Assembly (NCBI GenBank): GCA_036571765.1
Contig: BROE01000022.1
Coordinates: 10,335,175-10,399,174, forward strand
DNA from: Plecoglossus altivelis
Taxonomy: Eukaryota; Chordata; Actinopteri; Osmeriformes; Plecoglossidae
Direction of reading: 5' to 3'
DNA length: 64,000 bases
The stretch's first letter is position 1, and each line of letters opens with the position of its first letter. This document shows positions 38,970 to 50,750 of this stretch, piece after piece. Made by a program: the position numbers and the translations under genes. A model generated the notes under the pieces. It ran no database searches. It was not told the origin of the DNA and worked only from the letters and a program-made list of their open reading frames with translations.

Positions 38970-39125
38970 TTGGCTTTGATGGCTTTGGCTTTGGTGTATG
39001 TTCACTGTGTGTGCGCGTGCGGTTGCCCACTACTCACTGCTGTGTGTGCACTTGGATGGGTTAAATGCAGAGGTAAATTTTGAGTATGGGTTACCATACT
39101 TGACAATACGTCACTTCACTTAACT
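38970..39125. mobile_element. Dispersed fish repeat fragment
   Basis: The stretch around GCACTTGGATGGGTTAAATG followed by GAGTATGGGTTACCATACTTG resembles the end of a short interspersed repeat common in teleost genomes. It ends in CACTTCACTTAACTTCAC. Family not identified; recognised from memory only. Confidence 0.4.
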
Positions 39126-40984
39126 TCACACTTGATTCAGCTGGGTCTCTGACATGGAGCAAGCTATTTGACCCAGAAAGATGAAAGCTTCAGGAACTTC
39201 CTGTACACTAGTAGGATTATCTTCCCTAGACGCGAGATATTGTGTGTGTGTGTGTGTATGCGTACATATTTGCGTTCATATGCATGAGTCATCAAAGTAC
39301 AGTTCTGTCCAAGCAGCCATGCTGCAGGTGTTGGTTAGAGCTACAAGATGCTGCCTCAGCACTTTCAGTCCCCGCTGGACAGATCCACACTGCAGCCACG
39401 GCCAAGACCCATTTTCTACCAAGATCTATACACAAAAACATGCACGCACACTCTTCGCCTCTTTTTACCTTAAAGATCCCCATTGGGGGAGCCAAGCCTG
39501 TTCGGCCGTACCTGAAGCGTTTGCTGGGGCCTGTTGTCCTCTCGTCCTTCGATACCGATTCAGGAAGCTGAGGACTGGTCTGATGAGTGGACAGCGAGTC
39601 TGGGTTGCCAGGTTAAAGCTAATTCTGGAGGTACGCATTCCTACTCTAATATTGTCCTTCTGGATGAGAAATGAGTGCTTATCTTGATGGAGAACACACT
39701 CCAACTTGTTCTCAGACAGACTTCGGAGCAGGGATTGAGGAATAGCCTAAACCCTGTCTGAGAGAACTTCCCCTGTGTCTGGGCCTCTGATCAGAATGCC
39801 GCTCATCAAAGCCCGACAACGAGACATCATGTTCTTTTGAGAAGCTGTCCGACAGACAGACGAGGAATGCTGTGGTCCAGAGCAACACCTCGGACGAAGT
39901 CTGACAGCCGTGAATTGCAATGATGTACTTTTGTTTCCCGAATGTTTTCGTGACTTTGCGAACGTTTTGCATGTTTGCAGCTGCTATGTTGCGTGCGTTC
40001 GTGAGAGTGGTGAAAATGTGGAAGCGCGGATGGACGTGCGGATGGTATGCGTACATGTGTGTGCGCACATGTGTGTGTGTAAAAACTACTCTCACTTCTC
40101 TAGTTGATGCTGCACTGACAAGACGTACTGGCAAACTAGATTTCGGGCAGACTTCAGAAAAGATGGATCGTAGTTACTCGCTTTAAAGTACTTCCAGCTG
40201 TGCGAGTCTGTCTGGTGTGCGTTTCACTGGGGTTGAGAAATCGAGCTATTTGGGGGGACGTGTGCGATACGTACGGTGCAAAAATTAAACTGAGAGGCAA
40301 GGCGGTGGAGGCTGAGTTTCTTTTGGCGTGTGGGAGTGTGTATTTTATGTAAGTGATCTCTGTCACGGAAATGAAACCCTCAAAGAGACCCTGCAATCAG
40401 GAGCAGAAACGAGCAGTGGAGAAACCTCTTACATAATGCTTTAACATCTCGCTTTCCATCTTTCTTCTCCATCCAAGTTTAGTTCAACATCAAAAACACA
40501 CACACACACACACACACGCGAGAGAGACGTGCAAAGTAGATAACGATGGAAACTGGTGTAACAGGTGTAGAACGTTTCTCCAATTTCATATTCTTGTTGA
40601 GGCATCTTAGATCATCGTCACAATCAGGGTCGTAACATGACAACAGAGGACACTGAGTCTTTGGGATGAGATGTGAAAGCTTATGTTATCATAACCACCC
40701 GGACAATCTTATCTCTTCAACTTTGACCTTTGTACGTGGTCTGTTTACAATAAAGCAGCGCATTTACACAAGCTCTGTTTTGTGACTGCGTGTGTGCTCT
40801 TTATGAATTGCGTGCCAAAAGCCCATAGTGGAAATCTGCTGGCAGTCTGGAGCCGCCATTTCAATCACATCCAATGCATTTTTTCCACAACGAAAGCAAT
40901 CCGTTTCGTATTTTGGAAACAGTTCCAGGTCCATCCGCCCGCACGCCACACCATCCACCCTGTGCTATGTAAGAGGGCTTGACA

Positions 40985-41112
40985 GGAAGCACAGAAATGA
41001 GGAAGATAGGTCGATGAGGTCGAAGTTATCCAACAACAGACTCTGACAGTCGGACTCGAACCCTTAACAGAAATGACCTGCGTGACCTCCTTGCTCTGTC
41101 GAGCCACCATGA
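40985..41112 (-). mobile_element. Possible tRNA-derived SINE fragment
   Basis: The minus strand contains GGTTCGAGTCC, a match to the Pol III B box, about 45 bp after GGTGGCTCGACAGAGC, which is tRNA A-box-like. Spacing and the following non-tRNA sequence suggest a tRNA-derived SINE rather than a functional tRNA; no cloverleaf with a proper anticodon arm is apparent. Confidence 0.4.
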
Positions 41113-41473
41113 ATCAATAGAGAGACAGGAAAGGAAGGCCGACGAAGAGACGGAGGGGAAAAAACACGTTTTCAACTTTGTGGAGGTTGCTGTTGCGAGG
41201 CTGTGTCTAGGTGGAAACCGGATATTATTACATAGAGAAATCTAAAAACCTGTTGTTCACAGTCAACAGGGTTCTGTCTACAGTTCTGCCTGTTTTCATA
41301 CACTCTTCAACCCTTTTCTTTGTCAGACTTCAATCCTCTCTCTCTCTCTCTCTTTTTCCATCCCGTCCTCTGTTCATGCGGGTGCGCTGGCAGACGACAG
41401 CCACGCTCTCAGTCTTGTGATGATCTGCACACGGAGAGGAACATCTGCTGGACGAGAAAGGCTGAGGTGTCTG

Positions 41474-41672
41474 TCTGTGTGCGTGCATGTGACACGTGCG
41501 TGTGCGTGCATGTTACACGAGTGCGTGCATGTTACACGAGCGTGCGCGTGCGCATGTGACACGAGCGTGTGCATGCATGTTACTCGTGTGTGCGCGTGCA
41601 TGTGATACGTGTGTGCGTGTGCGCATGTGACACGTGTTTGTGCTTCCATGCGACACGTGTGTGTGTGTGTCT
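41474..41672. repeat. TG-rich minisatellite with ACACG cores
   Basis: Imperfect tandem units of 20-32 bp of the form GTGCATGT(G/T)ACACG(A/T)GCGTG. Three copies contain the palindromic E-box CACGTG. Confidence 0.85.
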
Positions 41673-42065
41673 GTGTTCGGCGGGGAGTTTCTTCTTCCAG
41701 AGATCATGGGCCTTTTTACCCGCTCGATATTAAAGCTACGGCAGGCCAAATCGAATCAGTTGAGTAACGTCAGTTGAGTTTGCTGTTAACTCTGGACACG
41801 CACTGTAGTGTGGTCGGATGCCAACCTTCAGACACATCAACAACACACACACAAAAAGTTTCCAAGTAAGATCTTATGAGTTGTGTCTAAACTCTGCTTT
41901 AATTTGTAGGTCACCGCTATTGGCAGTACTGTTGATTCTTGACTTTGAATGCTGGAATTTGATTTAAAAAAGAACATTGAAGACACAAGGATAGGTAATC
42001 ATCCCTCTTCTTTTCCGCTTTCATCCATCCTCTCGCTGCATGCCATCCACTTCTCTTGCTCTAAC

Positions 42066-42175
42066 GCGCACGCGCACACACGGGCACGCACACACACGAG
42101 CACGCACACACACGAGCACGCACACACACGAGCACGCACACACACGGGCACGCACACACACACGCACACGCATCA
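42066..42175. repeat. CA-rich 16-bp minisatellite
   Basis: About five copies of CACGCACACACACGAG or its GGG variant. Confidence 0.9.
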
Positions 42176-43194
42176 CACACTAAAATCAGTGTTACCATAA
42201 AACTGGGTGGAAACTACCCATTTTTAAAACCGTTTCCAGAGATCCTGACCCAGAAACTTTCAGTAAGTGCCCCCACCCCGCTGAACAGTGTTCAGGAATG
42301 ACAGGTCTAGGTGTTCAGGCTAGAACCACTAAACATTCCACTTCCTTACTCGGACAAACATTACAGTATTCAGAGCGGTTGCATGTCCTGCTCTCCTCCC
42401 AAAGGGATTATTTGCCATGCCAGTGTATGGGCAATCCAGAGTGTATTATAGCCAGTCTTTCGGGCAGAGGGCTGTCATGAAGTCAGTAATTACAGTAGAA
42501 CAGATGAATAATGAAAGACCGCTCCGCTCTTGTTACATCACAGGTGCTGAACCTGGGCTATGGAGACACACAAACACCTCCACGCACACACCTCACCTCA
42601 GGTTCAAGCAAACAGACGCTACACCAAACTGCCGCGCGCACACGCACACAGACACACGCAAGAATAAACTACCGTCTAAGGATCGCGCTCTTCCAGGAAA
42701 AGGTTGGTCAGGTGTAATGAAACTAAGTCATACACCTGGGTTTCCTCAGAAAAGAAACAACTTTCCCAGAACCATTGATTCTCAGAACAGCCATATCTCT
42801 GGGCCTATCTACCAATCAGTTGGCAATTAGTGACAAAGATTTCTGCCACTTTGACACCCCACTATCATTTGATCAAGTTTATGTTCGTTAATGGCCGAAT
42901 CGTCCTCTTTTATCACCTTACATTTGTATCTCTGTCATCTATTAGCAAGCTAGAATTTCCAAAGCAAGCCTAGTCTGCAACTTCTCCTGGGCGATTTAGC
43001 TACTGCACAACTAAAAACAAATATCATCCATACCTTTCCTGACCAACAATACAAATGACTGACATATCTCACTAGCCACATACATAGCCTTCTAAAATGT
43101 TGAGTCATTAGAAATACTTGAAATACCAAGTGCATCCTAAAGTGTCTCATTCAAAAGCTAAACAGCCCCTCCTGACTCAATACAAAGCTAGCAC

Positions 43195-43207
43195 TGCCAC
43201 TTAGTGG
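43195..43207 (-). promoter_or_regulatory. CTCF-like motif
   Basis: The minus strand reads CCACTAAGTGGCA, 12 of 13 to the CTCF core, just beyond the likely 3' end of lacc1. Motif evidence only. Confidence 0.25.
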
Positions 43208-43400
43208 CCTTTATTGGTATTGCATGGCCCACTGTATCAATACTGTTATCTATACTTCCCCAGCTCCCTTTAGTCCCTAGCCTGACTGCAAGGTTATTAA
43301 ACACACATTAAGAACAGCTGTTGGTCTTAATTGATTCTGTTAAATAAAATGTGTTCAGCTGGAACTTACACAATGCAGTTAAGTCTCGTTAAACAGATGG

Positions 43401-43406
43401 TTTAAT
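43401..43406 (-). terminator. lacc1: Candidate lacc1 poly(A) signal
   Basis: The minus strand reads ATTAAA about 340 bp after the lacc1 stop. A canonical AATAAA follows at 43,215-43,210 (minus strand), so either or both may be used. Confidence 0.35.
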
Positions 43407-43746
43407 GGAGCATTGTTGTAGAACAGGAGCGTTGATATAAAGATATAAACTGCAGTTAAAAAGGTTTTTACATGTATCATTCCAACGATACCGATTTCCA
43501 TTTTCTCAGCTCAATAATGCACAGACGTTACAGTCAACAATAAGATCTAGGTGAAGAGCATCGATACAAACAGAGAAGCTTTTGGGTCCTTTCGCAGCTC
43601 TCATTTTGAAATGACTTGATCTTGAAACTCTCGACAGCCGTTGTGGCTCTCAGTTTGTCACCTGTCTGTCAGACAGGCTGTGTCTGTCAGGCTGTCTATC
43701 CATCCATCCACCCATCTATAACTTATGAAATTCGTGCAGATGTCTG

Positions 43747-43945
43747 TTAGTCCTTGTCTGTCCTCGTCTCTTCTGTGTCCTTGATCCACAGGAAGCCGAT
43801 CTGGGTGCCAAAGTTCAGCCCGTCTCTCGCGTGTGAGAAGAAGGACTCGGGGTGACACGAGGTGCAGGGCGTCACACCGGGCCTGTCCGTCACTGTGTTG
43901 TCGTGGATATGCTCCGGGAGAACTCCGCCTTTCTGGAGGAGTATT
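43747..43945 (-). CDS. lacc1: lacc1 exon 5
   Basis: Acceptor CATCCCAG (minus strand), 65 codons after a split Arg, stop TAA at 43,749-43,747. Encodes the C-terminal CTSCHPESFFSHARDGLNFG block. Confidence 0.95.
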
Positions 43946-46900
43946 CTGGGATGGGGGAAAGCAAGTGTTCGAGAGCATTTTCTGAACTGTGAATTGTTTT
44001 CGGTTTAATACACTTGAAGGTAGCCTGGTATGACTTGTATCAAGTATGTGCTGTAAGGTTACTGTGAGGGATTTGGTGACTTGGTCATCCCTGTTTGTTT
44101 GTTTTTTTTGCCCCAGAGGTCAACATGCCCCTAGGGTGTAATATATATGACTCAAAGGAGGAGGTCATATATGCAATCACCCTGAGGGGTAATGCATGAC
44201 ATCTCACGAAACAATCCTAAATGTCATCGATCATTCAGCCAGAGTGAGGAGGTAATCAAATGGTTGGACAACTGATCCATGAGCTTTGGCAATCTCTGAG
44301 ATTGCCCTGGGGTCACGACCCCCATAGATCCAATCAAACTGCAGGGACTATGGTGGGGCAATGGTGATCAATCAGTGAAATACTGACCTGGCCAGACCTT
44401 ATTGGAAATCAATCAGCCTACTCTTAATCTAAGAGCTGGTCATGAAGACCTATTCGATACCCGTCAAAGCTGCAGTGCCTGGTTGACCGTACTGCCCTTG
44501 TATGAGAGTGTAGAACACACTTTGTCAGTGTGGCCAAAGGAACAGGGAAATCTCAGAATCAATGTTTGTATAGCTGTTTACCTGGTAGCCAGTTGTAGGT
44601 TGATACGAGGTTTGTCTGCGTCTGGGTTGAGGACGCAGGATGGGTGGATGTCTAGGAACCCCAGAGCCTGCTCTTTCTTCCAGCCAAAACAACATGGACC
44701 CACTGACGGTCCAATCGCCACGCGGATGTCACGCACGTTACTGCCAAACTCCTCCACCATGGCATTTACTGTTGCCATGGCAACTCCCATCAGGGTACCC
44801 TTCCAGCCTGAGCCACAGACACAGTGAGGTCTGGTTAACTGATTTGATCATAGTTCTATATGAGATGCATTTTCAGATTACAGTTCCTAAAGCACCCCGC
44901 ACAGCTCAGTGTTGTTATGTTGACATACACACCTGCATGAGCTGCCCCGATCACCTTCAATACTGGGTCAATGAAGAGGAGGGGCATGCAGTCCGCCCCC
45001 GGAGCTGCTATGACAACGCCCCTCTGATTGGTCACAATGCCGTCATAGCTTTCTGGCTCCTTCTTACCAATCACCCATACATCACTGGCATGGTTCACCT
45101 AGCAGGAACAATGAAATCGACAGTACTTTGTTTTTCATCATAACTCAAACAGTGCTGACAACAAAATATAAAGTGATAAAAGTCAAAACAAAAGACATAT
45201 GACCGTAAATAAAGAAAAGTTCCTGTAAATATATATAATACTGTAAAAAATGATTATTTTAATGAAACTGGCATCCCCTTAAGGTCCATTATAACCTAAC
45301 AAGCATAACTGCTATTTTAATTAGATTATTTAGTATTATTATTATTTAGTATTAAACAGGGGGAACTGTGTTAGGGTATAGTTGATTGTAGTTTGTATTT
45401 ATTTGGTTATTGTGCAATAATTTATTGTAAAATGTAGTATGGTAATTAGATGTGAGTAGCTGAAGATTGATTTTCGTGTCATGCATTTTCAGTTTTGAGA
45501 GACTGTGATCCAGTCTGGGGTTGCGTGTTAAAGTAATTCCGGTTTGAAATCGAGCAATGTGCTGAACCATCCATCCATTTTCCTCCGCTTTATCCAGGGC
45601 AGGGTTGCGGGGGCAGCCCTCTGAGCAGGGAGGCCCAGACTTCCTTCTCCACAAACCTTCTCCAGCTCTTCTGCGGGGATCCCGAGGTGTTTCCAAGCCA
45701 GCTGAAGGACCTAGTCCCTCGAGCGTGTCCTGTGTCTCCCCCGGGGCTGCCTCTCAGTGGGACATGCCCAGAACACCCCCGAGGGAGGCGTCCAGGAGGC
45801 ATCCGAAACAAATACCCGAGCCACCTCAGCTGGCTCCTCTCGGCTTGAAGGAAGCAGTGAAGAAAACTAATTTCGACTTCTTGTATCCGCGATCTTGTAA
45901 TGCCAGAATTTCCTTGAAGCCGTCTAATAGCGTGCTGAACTGTGATCTACAATCTTGAACAGAATATTGCGGTTACATACCTTAACCATATGGAGACGCC
46001 GTGGGTAAAACCCAGCAGCGACCGCCAGTCTGCGGATATTCTCAGACACGACTCCCTGTGGGTCGCGTCTCTTGGAGCTACTGAACAGGTTTAAAGACGA
46101 TAGGGTCTCGATGGTGGAGATGCCACCCTGGCGGGTGCTGAACCCGTGGGAGAAACAGTCTGAGTGACAACACAATGTGAAGAGGATGTGAGAGACAATC
46201 AAAATGTTTTACCTTAGTATCGAAAGTTAATGAACCAACACAAACACATGCACAAAGCGCTACATGTATGCTCGCCTCAGTCACTTTATTGCACACGGCA
46301 CCAGCTCTATTTCACCCTCCTATTTTATATTTTATTTTAAATATTGTTTATATATTTTAAGGCATGGTTAGAATTTTTCATATTTAAAGATAGCAGAAGT
46401 CAACGTAAATGTCTTGTTCCCATATTTGGCATATAAACATGAATCCGATTGAATCCGTCATCTACAAAATCCATAAATTATGCATAGGCTTACAGGTTAC
46501 TATGAAGCAAACTCACCTGGAATCAAAGTGGACCGTAGGATGGTTACAACTCCTTTCACTGCAGGTAGTTGCTGTAGAAAGCTGGATACCTCTTGTTTGA
46601 CGTCACTAAGAGGCGTCACTGTTGGCACGTCAATGGGGTGGCCGACAGCCAAGTACTCGAAAGTGTACAACGCGGTAAAAAGTTGCTCCTGATATGATTG
46701 CAACAATGCTACTCCAGGCGCTGAGGTTATTACCTTCACCGAACTGAATTGCAAGTTGTCCACTGCAAGTTTGAAACGGTAGAGGCATTCAGCAACGGTA
46801 CTAAAGTTCAGGACTTCAAAATCCCGTTTTCCGTAGGATAGTGTATCCAGCAGTGTTGCATTGTTGCCACTTGGACCGTTGGCACGCACATAGTGTGGTC

Positions 46901-47036
46901 CCGTTAAAATGTAGATTTTATTACCGTCGGTTTCTTCAGCCAAAGTGCTCAGAACGCCATCTATCCGTTTTACAAGGCAGTCAGTGTACTTCGAACATGG
47001 AAATGAAATAAGATCTACAACTATTACTGTAGACAT
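43747..47036 (-). CDS. lacc1: LACC1/FAMIN purine nucleoside phosphorylase (5 exons)
   Basis: Laccase-domain (YfiH/DUF152-fold) enzyme. In mammals it deaminates adenosine, phosphorylates purine nucleosides and supports macrophage metabolism. Minus-strand exons are 47,036-46,517, 46,159-45,981, 45,098-44,933, 44,807-44,582 and 43,945-43,747; all introns are GT-AG and the joined frame is 429 codons plus TAA (human 430 aa). Residues 1-173 are the divergent N-terminal domain. The conserved domain begins about 174 (HGFSTRQGGIS, LSSLNLFSSSKRRDP). The metal and catalytic set is present: H236 in NHASDVW, C270 in GADCMP, H287 in AAHAGWKG. GPSVGPCCF and CTSCHPESFFSHARDGLNFG close the domain. ATG 47,036 is chosen because it is the first ATG and aligns with the human start; the open frame extends 15 codons further but has no earlier ATG. 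The gene looks intact. Confidence 0.97.
44582..44807 (-). CDS. lacc1: lacc1 exon 4
   Basis: Acceptor GGCTCAG, donor CCAG|GTAAAC on the minus strand. Encodes GWKGTLMGVAMATVNAMVEE through GPSVGPCCFGWKK, immediately after the catalytic His. Confidence 0.96.
44933..45098 (-). CDS. lacc1: lacc1 exon 3
   Basis: Acceptor CTGCTAG, donor GCAG|GTGTGT on the minus strand. Encodes VNHASDVWVIGKKEPESYDG through GADCMPLLF to AAHA and contains all three putative catalytic or metal residues. Confidence 0.96.
45565..45850. mobile_element. LINE-derived repeat in lacc1 intron 2
   Basis: Begins ATCCATCCATTTTCCTCCGC and continues through GGGATCCCGAGGTGTTTCC, GTGGGACATGCCCAGAACAC and GGCGTCCAGGAGGCATCC. This sequence series is widely dispersed in teleost genomes and derives from the end of a non-LTR retrotransposon. 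The exact family is uncertain. The copy is diverged and has no coding capacity. Confidence 0.7.
45981..46159 (-). CDS. lacc1: lacc1 exon 2
   Basis: Acceptor TCACTCAG, donor AAG|GTATGT on the minus strand; 59 codons after a split Asp, ending in phase 0. Encodes CFSHGFSTRQGGISTIETLS onward. Confidence 0.96.
46517..47036 (-). CDS. lacc1: lacc1 exon 1 (first coding exon)
   Basis: From ATG at 47,036-47,034 to donor CCAG|GTGAGT on the minus strand. Encodes the N-terminal domain starting MSTVIVVDLISFPCS and ending STLIP. Confidence 0.95.
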
Positions 47037-47084
47037 TGTGAATAAAAACTCCGAACCTTTGCTTGTGTATTCGAATGGCAAGTT

Positions 47085-47165
47085 AAAGCTCTAACGGAAC
47101 AACAAGGCGCTTTTATAGCAGAGAAGCACATATTTTCTGTAGCTAAGATATTTTACTTCCTGCAT
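47085..47165 (-). promoter_or_regulatory. lacc1: Candidate lacc1 promoter with TATA box and ETS motif
   Basis: On the minus strand CTATAAAAGCGC (TATA at 47,117-47,111) would place a start near 47,086, about 50 bp before the ATG. An AGGAAGT ETS/PU.1-type site lies at 47,161-47,155; PU.1 control would suit a macrophage gene, but this is inference. An alternative model is an upstream non-coding exon spliced to an acceptor at 47,171. Confidence 0.45.
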
Positions 47166-47170
47166 TAACG

Positions 47171-47510
47171 CTAAAGGGGAAGACAGGAAAGTACAAACGG
47201 CTGACTCCACCCACCTAGGTAAATCCAAGGGACCTGTGGGTCCTGGTTGAATAATAAACCTGAGTCATCAATTGCCAATTTTTAATCAATTATCCAGGGA
47301 ATATACGATGTCATACTCATGGGGTAGGCTATGATAGGTCCATGGCATGATAGGGAGATCACGTGCTATGATCCTGTAACTCACCTGCATACAGTTCCAA
47401 CATTCGTCAAACAGGTTCCTCATTCCTGTACAATGACGCAAAGCAAAAACCTTGGGGTATTTCCCGGCTTCTTTTATGTCCGTATCAGCACAAACCTGGC
47501 GTTTAAACAC
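47171..47510 (-). other. Possible lacc1 upstream non-coding exon and intron
   Basis: On the minus strand a strong donor ATGCAG|GTGAGT (exon end 47,385) is followed 214 bp later by a strong polypyrimidine tract and acceptor TTCCCCTTTAG (next base 47,170). Together they could splice a 5' untranslated exon to the first coding exon. The 74-codon open frame over the exon has no ATG at its 5' end and meets a stop directly after the splice. Confidence 0.3.
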
Positions 47511-47519
47511 TGTTAGTTA

Positions 47520-49030
47520 GGGGCCGTGCAAGTAAATATAGGAGTTATCCTGGGGTTTTACTGAGCGATAAACCTTTTCCATAGTATTTATGTGACATTG
47601 TGAGTTTGGCTGACAACGAAGTGATCTGTTAAACATGTTGCAATTATTTGTAACACAATTATTAAATACTTACTGAATATCCTGGAAGTTTACCATTTGC
47701 ATACAGCCTACGATCTGTGGTTTCCCATTGTCATGACATGACAATGACATGTTCCAGTTAGCAGCAGGGGGTTGCGTTAAAAGCTGCTTTCCAGTCCTGT
47801 GTCTAATGTATCCATGTAACTTATGAGCTGTTGTAGAGGTAAATAGATTACTTTCTGCTTGGTATTACCACGGTCTAAGGTGAGGTGTGAAGGATGTGTG
47901 CTGAAGAGAGAGAGAGAAAGGGAAAAGAGGTGAGAAATGGAAGGAGCCAGCTAACAGCATCATTTCCTTTATAGCTTTCATCTTGAGTAGAGAGGTGTCT
48001 TGTCTGGTCTGGCCAGGACTTTTCATTTCATTACCTTTTATCCCAGTATGTCTGTCTTCGGTGTCGCTTCCGCACAAGTTTCTCCAGTTCACAAGATTAC
48101 CAGCAGAGGGGGCAAAGTGATCACATTATTTTATGCGTTTCCTCGTGGGCAGTAATTGATTCAGTTGCCTGAATTACATCATGTCCGTAATCTTAATATA
48201 CATATTTCACATCTCAGTAAATAGTTTTCTTGGACGTCCTGTTAGTGTATAATAATCTATTGGTCTTAATATCTTGTCCATACTTGTCAATTGTCTACTG
48301 ACTATAAATTTGTCAATAAACACATTTTACACTGTCTGTGTAGCCTTTTTATAAATCCGAGTATTCACAGATAATGCAATTATTTAAGGCTGACAAACCA
48401 AGAAGACAACAACAAGCTTGAAATAAACGCAACATGCACACTAAGAGTTCAATAATTGCTGTGAAACTCAACCACCAGTAGGCCAACATACTGTAGCTTT
48501 AGCTCCTTAGGTGCCGATCTCCTGAAGGCTGTTTCTATAGCCACAGTAGCTTGACTGTTCTGCAAGCGTGCTGGAGGTTGGTGTTTATTTCTGCCCCTGG
48601 CCTCCAGGGACCACGCCTCAGGGAAGGAAAGAGCCATCTGTATTGTCAAGGTTACCTACAGTAACAACGGGCTGTGGAGGAATCTCTAAAAGGTGATCCT
48701 TGTGCAGTGACCGATCAAGTGTGTTGAAAATAGATTAAGGATTGGTCGTTACCGCAAACTGTCAACAAATTTTTATATAGAAAATGTAGAACTGACAATT
48801 TTGTGACAAAACTATAAAAACAAACACAATATCAAATACATATTGTTATATTACACAATATTATGTCAGTTTCTGTTAATTTCACTGTTTGTGAGGAAAT
48901 AGACTGTAAATAGGAAAACGTTTGTGGACTATCTGACAATCGGTCCATCTGTCAGTTGAGAAAAATCGAAATTCCATGTGGAGAGATAAGCAGCGCTATT
49001 ACTTAATGAGGCGAAACACACTGTAACGGA
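47520..49030. other. AT-rich non-coding DNA upstream of lacc1
   Basis: No exon, microsatellite or transposon recognised. The human neighbour CCDC122, head-to-head with LACC1, was looked for here as a coiled-coil coding exon on the plus strand and not found. Confidence 0.45.
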
Positions 49031-49370
49031 TCAGATGTAGTCTAGTTTCGAATACGATCGATTGAATTATCTTCGGACATCACCAGAACCCCCTGGATCC
49101 TTTATTTTCTTTATTTTGCATCATTGAGCAACCACATCCACTCGGCTTGCGTGATAACGTTTCCATCCCGCACCTGAGTCGTTCTCGTTTCAGACACAGT
49201 CAACCCGCCTGTCGAGTCGTGCACGGCGAACCGTGGCGCGCGCTCTGCATGGCCATACCGGAGGCAGGCAGAAGCAAACGGCGTCTCGCTCCTCTGATGC
49301 GCCAGAGCTTGCAGGAGGAGAGGGGATAGCGGGTAGCTGAAGTCGCTTCTCTTTAAAGGTTCACACATTC
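49030..49370. promoter_or_regulatory. CpG island, possible 5' region of the next gene
   Basis: CpG-dense sequence, with more than 20 CpGs between about 49,140 and 49,310, surrounded by AT-rich DNA. Open frames of 60-85 codons occur on both strands because stops are rare in such sequence. By synteny with human 13q14.11 it may be the promoter or 5' UTR exon of enox1 or ccdc122 on the plus strand. This is inference. Confidence 0.35.
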
Positions 49371-50730
49371 AAAGGAATACTGCTGTGATTCTTCTGATCT
49401 TATTCACGGAACTTCACATTTTTCCACGGTAAAAACCATTTTCCCGATGTATTATAATTTGTGCGAACGGGTTTCTTAAGCTTGAGCTATAATGTCAGCG
49501 TGATAGTGACATTGATATCGGAGGTTTTGCGTTGAGGCTTTTATTGCCCAGTTCATTTCAATAGACTACACCAACAAACACTGACAAAACCAGCACCGAC
49601 GTGGTTTGATAGCTGTTATGTGTTATCTATCTTGGCTTTAAACATCTACCCTACTCGACGGTATATCCTCATACCAGACATGTTGACTATTTAAATGAAT
49701 TATCTAATACCTAGATAACTGTTATGCTGAAGTTATTGTCAGTGTTATCATAGCCCATTATCTTTGGTGAAAATGTCAAATATGCTTCTATTCCTAAGAA
49801 TGTCAACTGTCAATCACTGGGCTCCGCTGTAATTGTTTAACAGTTTAGGCGACTATCATAACAATTTGTTATCACGAAAACCGGTCACTGTCCGTTATTG
49901 ATTTTGAATGGGTACAATGCCGTCTATTTGCGAATTGTGAAAGATACATGGTTTCGCTTTTCCATGAAGAACTTCTGGAGTCCAAAGTCTGTGGGTTACC
50001 CACAAGTTAATAGCCTGTTACTGTGCACCATACTAAGACGCGCATGATAGCGAGATTGTCTGAGTAGATACATCTGTGCTATGCGGCGAGTCAAAAGCAG
50101 AATCACAGCTCACTGGCGGATGCCCTTGATAACACGTCACCTGGGCAACCGCTTCAGCACCATGGAGAGTAGTAGAGGGGGGGAAGGGGAGGGGCTAGGT
50201 CGCGTTGGGTTTGCTGTCCCCGGAATGTCACCATCATGCAAGATTGTACTTTCCATTATTACTTGCATTACGAACATGATTTTGGAGTGGATGACAGGAA
50301 TTCAAGGGAGGTTTTCCTTGACAGCTTGTACTTCACATAACGATAGATATATTTTCCCCATAGATAGGCATTGCTAATGTTGGTGCTTATATTTTTGATA
50401 CTTGTGTTGTAGTTTTACTCTCTTCAAAAAGTAAGAAGTACAACAAATATAGGAGGTATTTGGACAGACAACATGGCAAACAGGTTATTTATGTCATGTG
50501 GAGACAGGAGGGCAATGGAACAGAAAGGCAGTGAAGACAAACAGTAAACCTTTTTTGATACATTTTAACTTTTTTCACCTACACACACAGTTGTATTACC
50601 CCTGCCACACTCTTAATTCACACATTACACATCAACACCACATTCTGTATCTAACAGAAATACATAGTGGGTTGCACAATGTGTGTCAGCCAGTCTAAGA
50701 TTGGAATCGATTGGAAACAATTGTATCATT

Positions 50731-50750
50731 CCCCCCCCCCCCCCCCCCCA
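50731..50750. repeat. Poly-C run
   Basis: About 20 C residues followed by a short A run. Confidence 0.9.

Larger units (their letters stand above)
25971..43200. other. Intergenic region between serp2 and lacc1
   Basis: About 17 kb upstream of serp2 and downstream of lacc1. I find no exon with both a credible reading frame and splice sites. It holds GA, TC, TG and CA microsatellites, two minisatellites and at least two dispersed repeats, listed separately. A repeat-free AT-rich block at about 36,520-36,725 could be a conserved non-coding element. In human the same interval also lacks well-conserved coding genes. Confidence 0.5.

Noticed and set aside
41040..41112. Functional tRNA gene on the minus strand
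   Set aside because: A- and B-box-like motifs are present but the arms do not fold into a standard cloverleaf; a SINE remnant is likelier.
47286..47510. 74-codon Cys-containing minus-strand frame upstream of lacc1
   Set aside because: Has no ATG start and meets a stop directly after the probable splice; better read as a 5' untranslated exon.
49111..49368. 85-codon minus-strand and 60-codon plus-strand frames
   Set aside because: Overlapping frames on opposite strands of a CpG island; stop-poor composition, no known domain.
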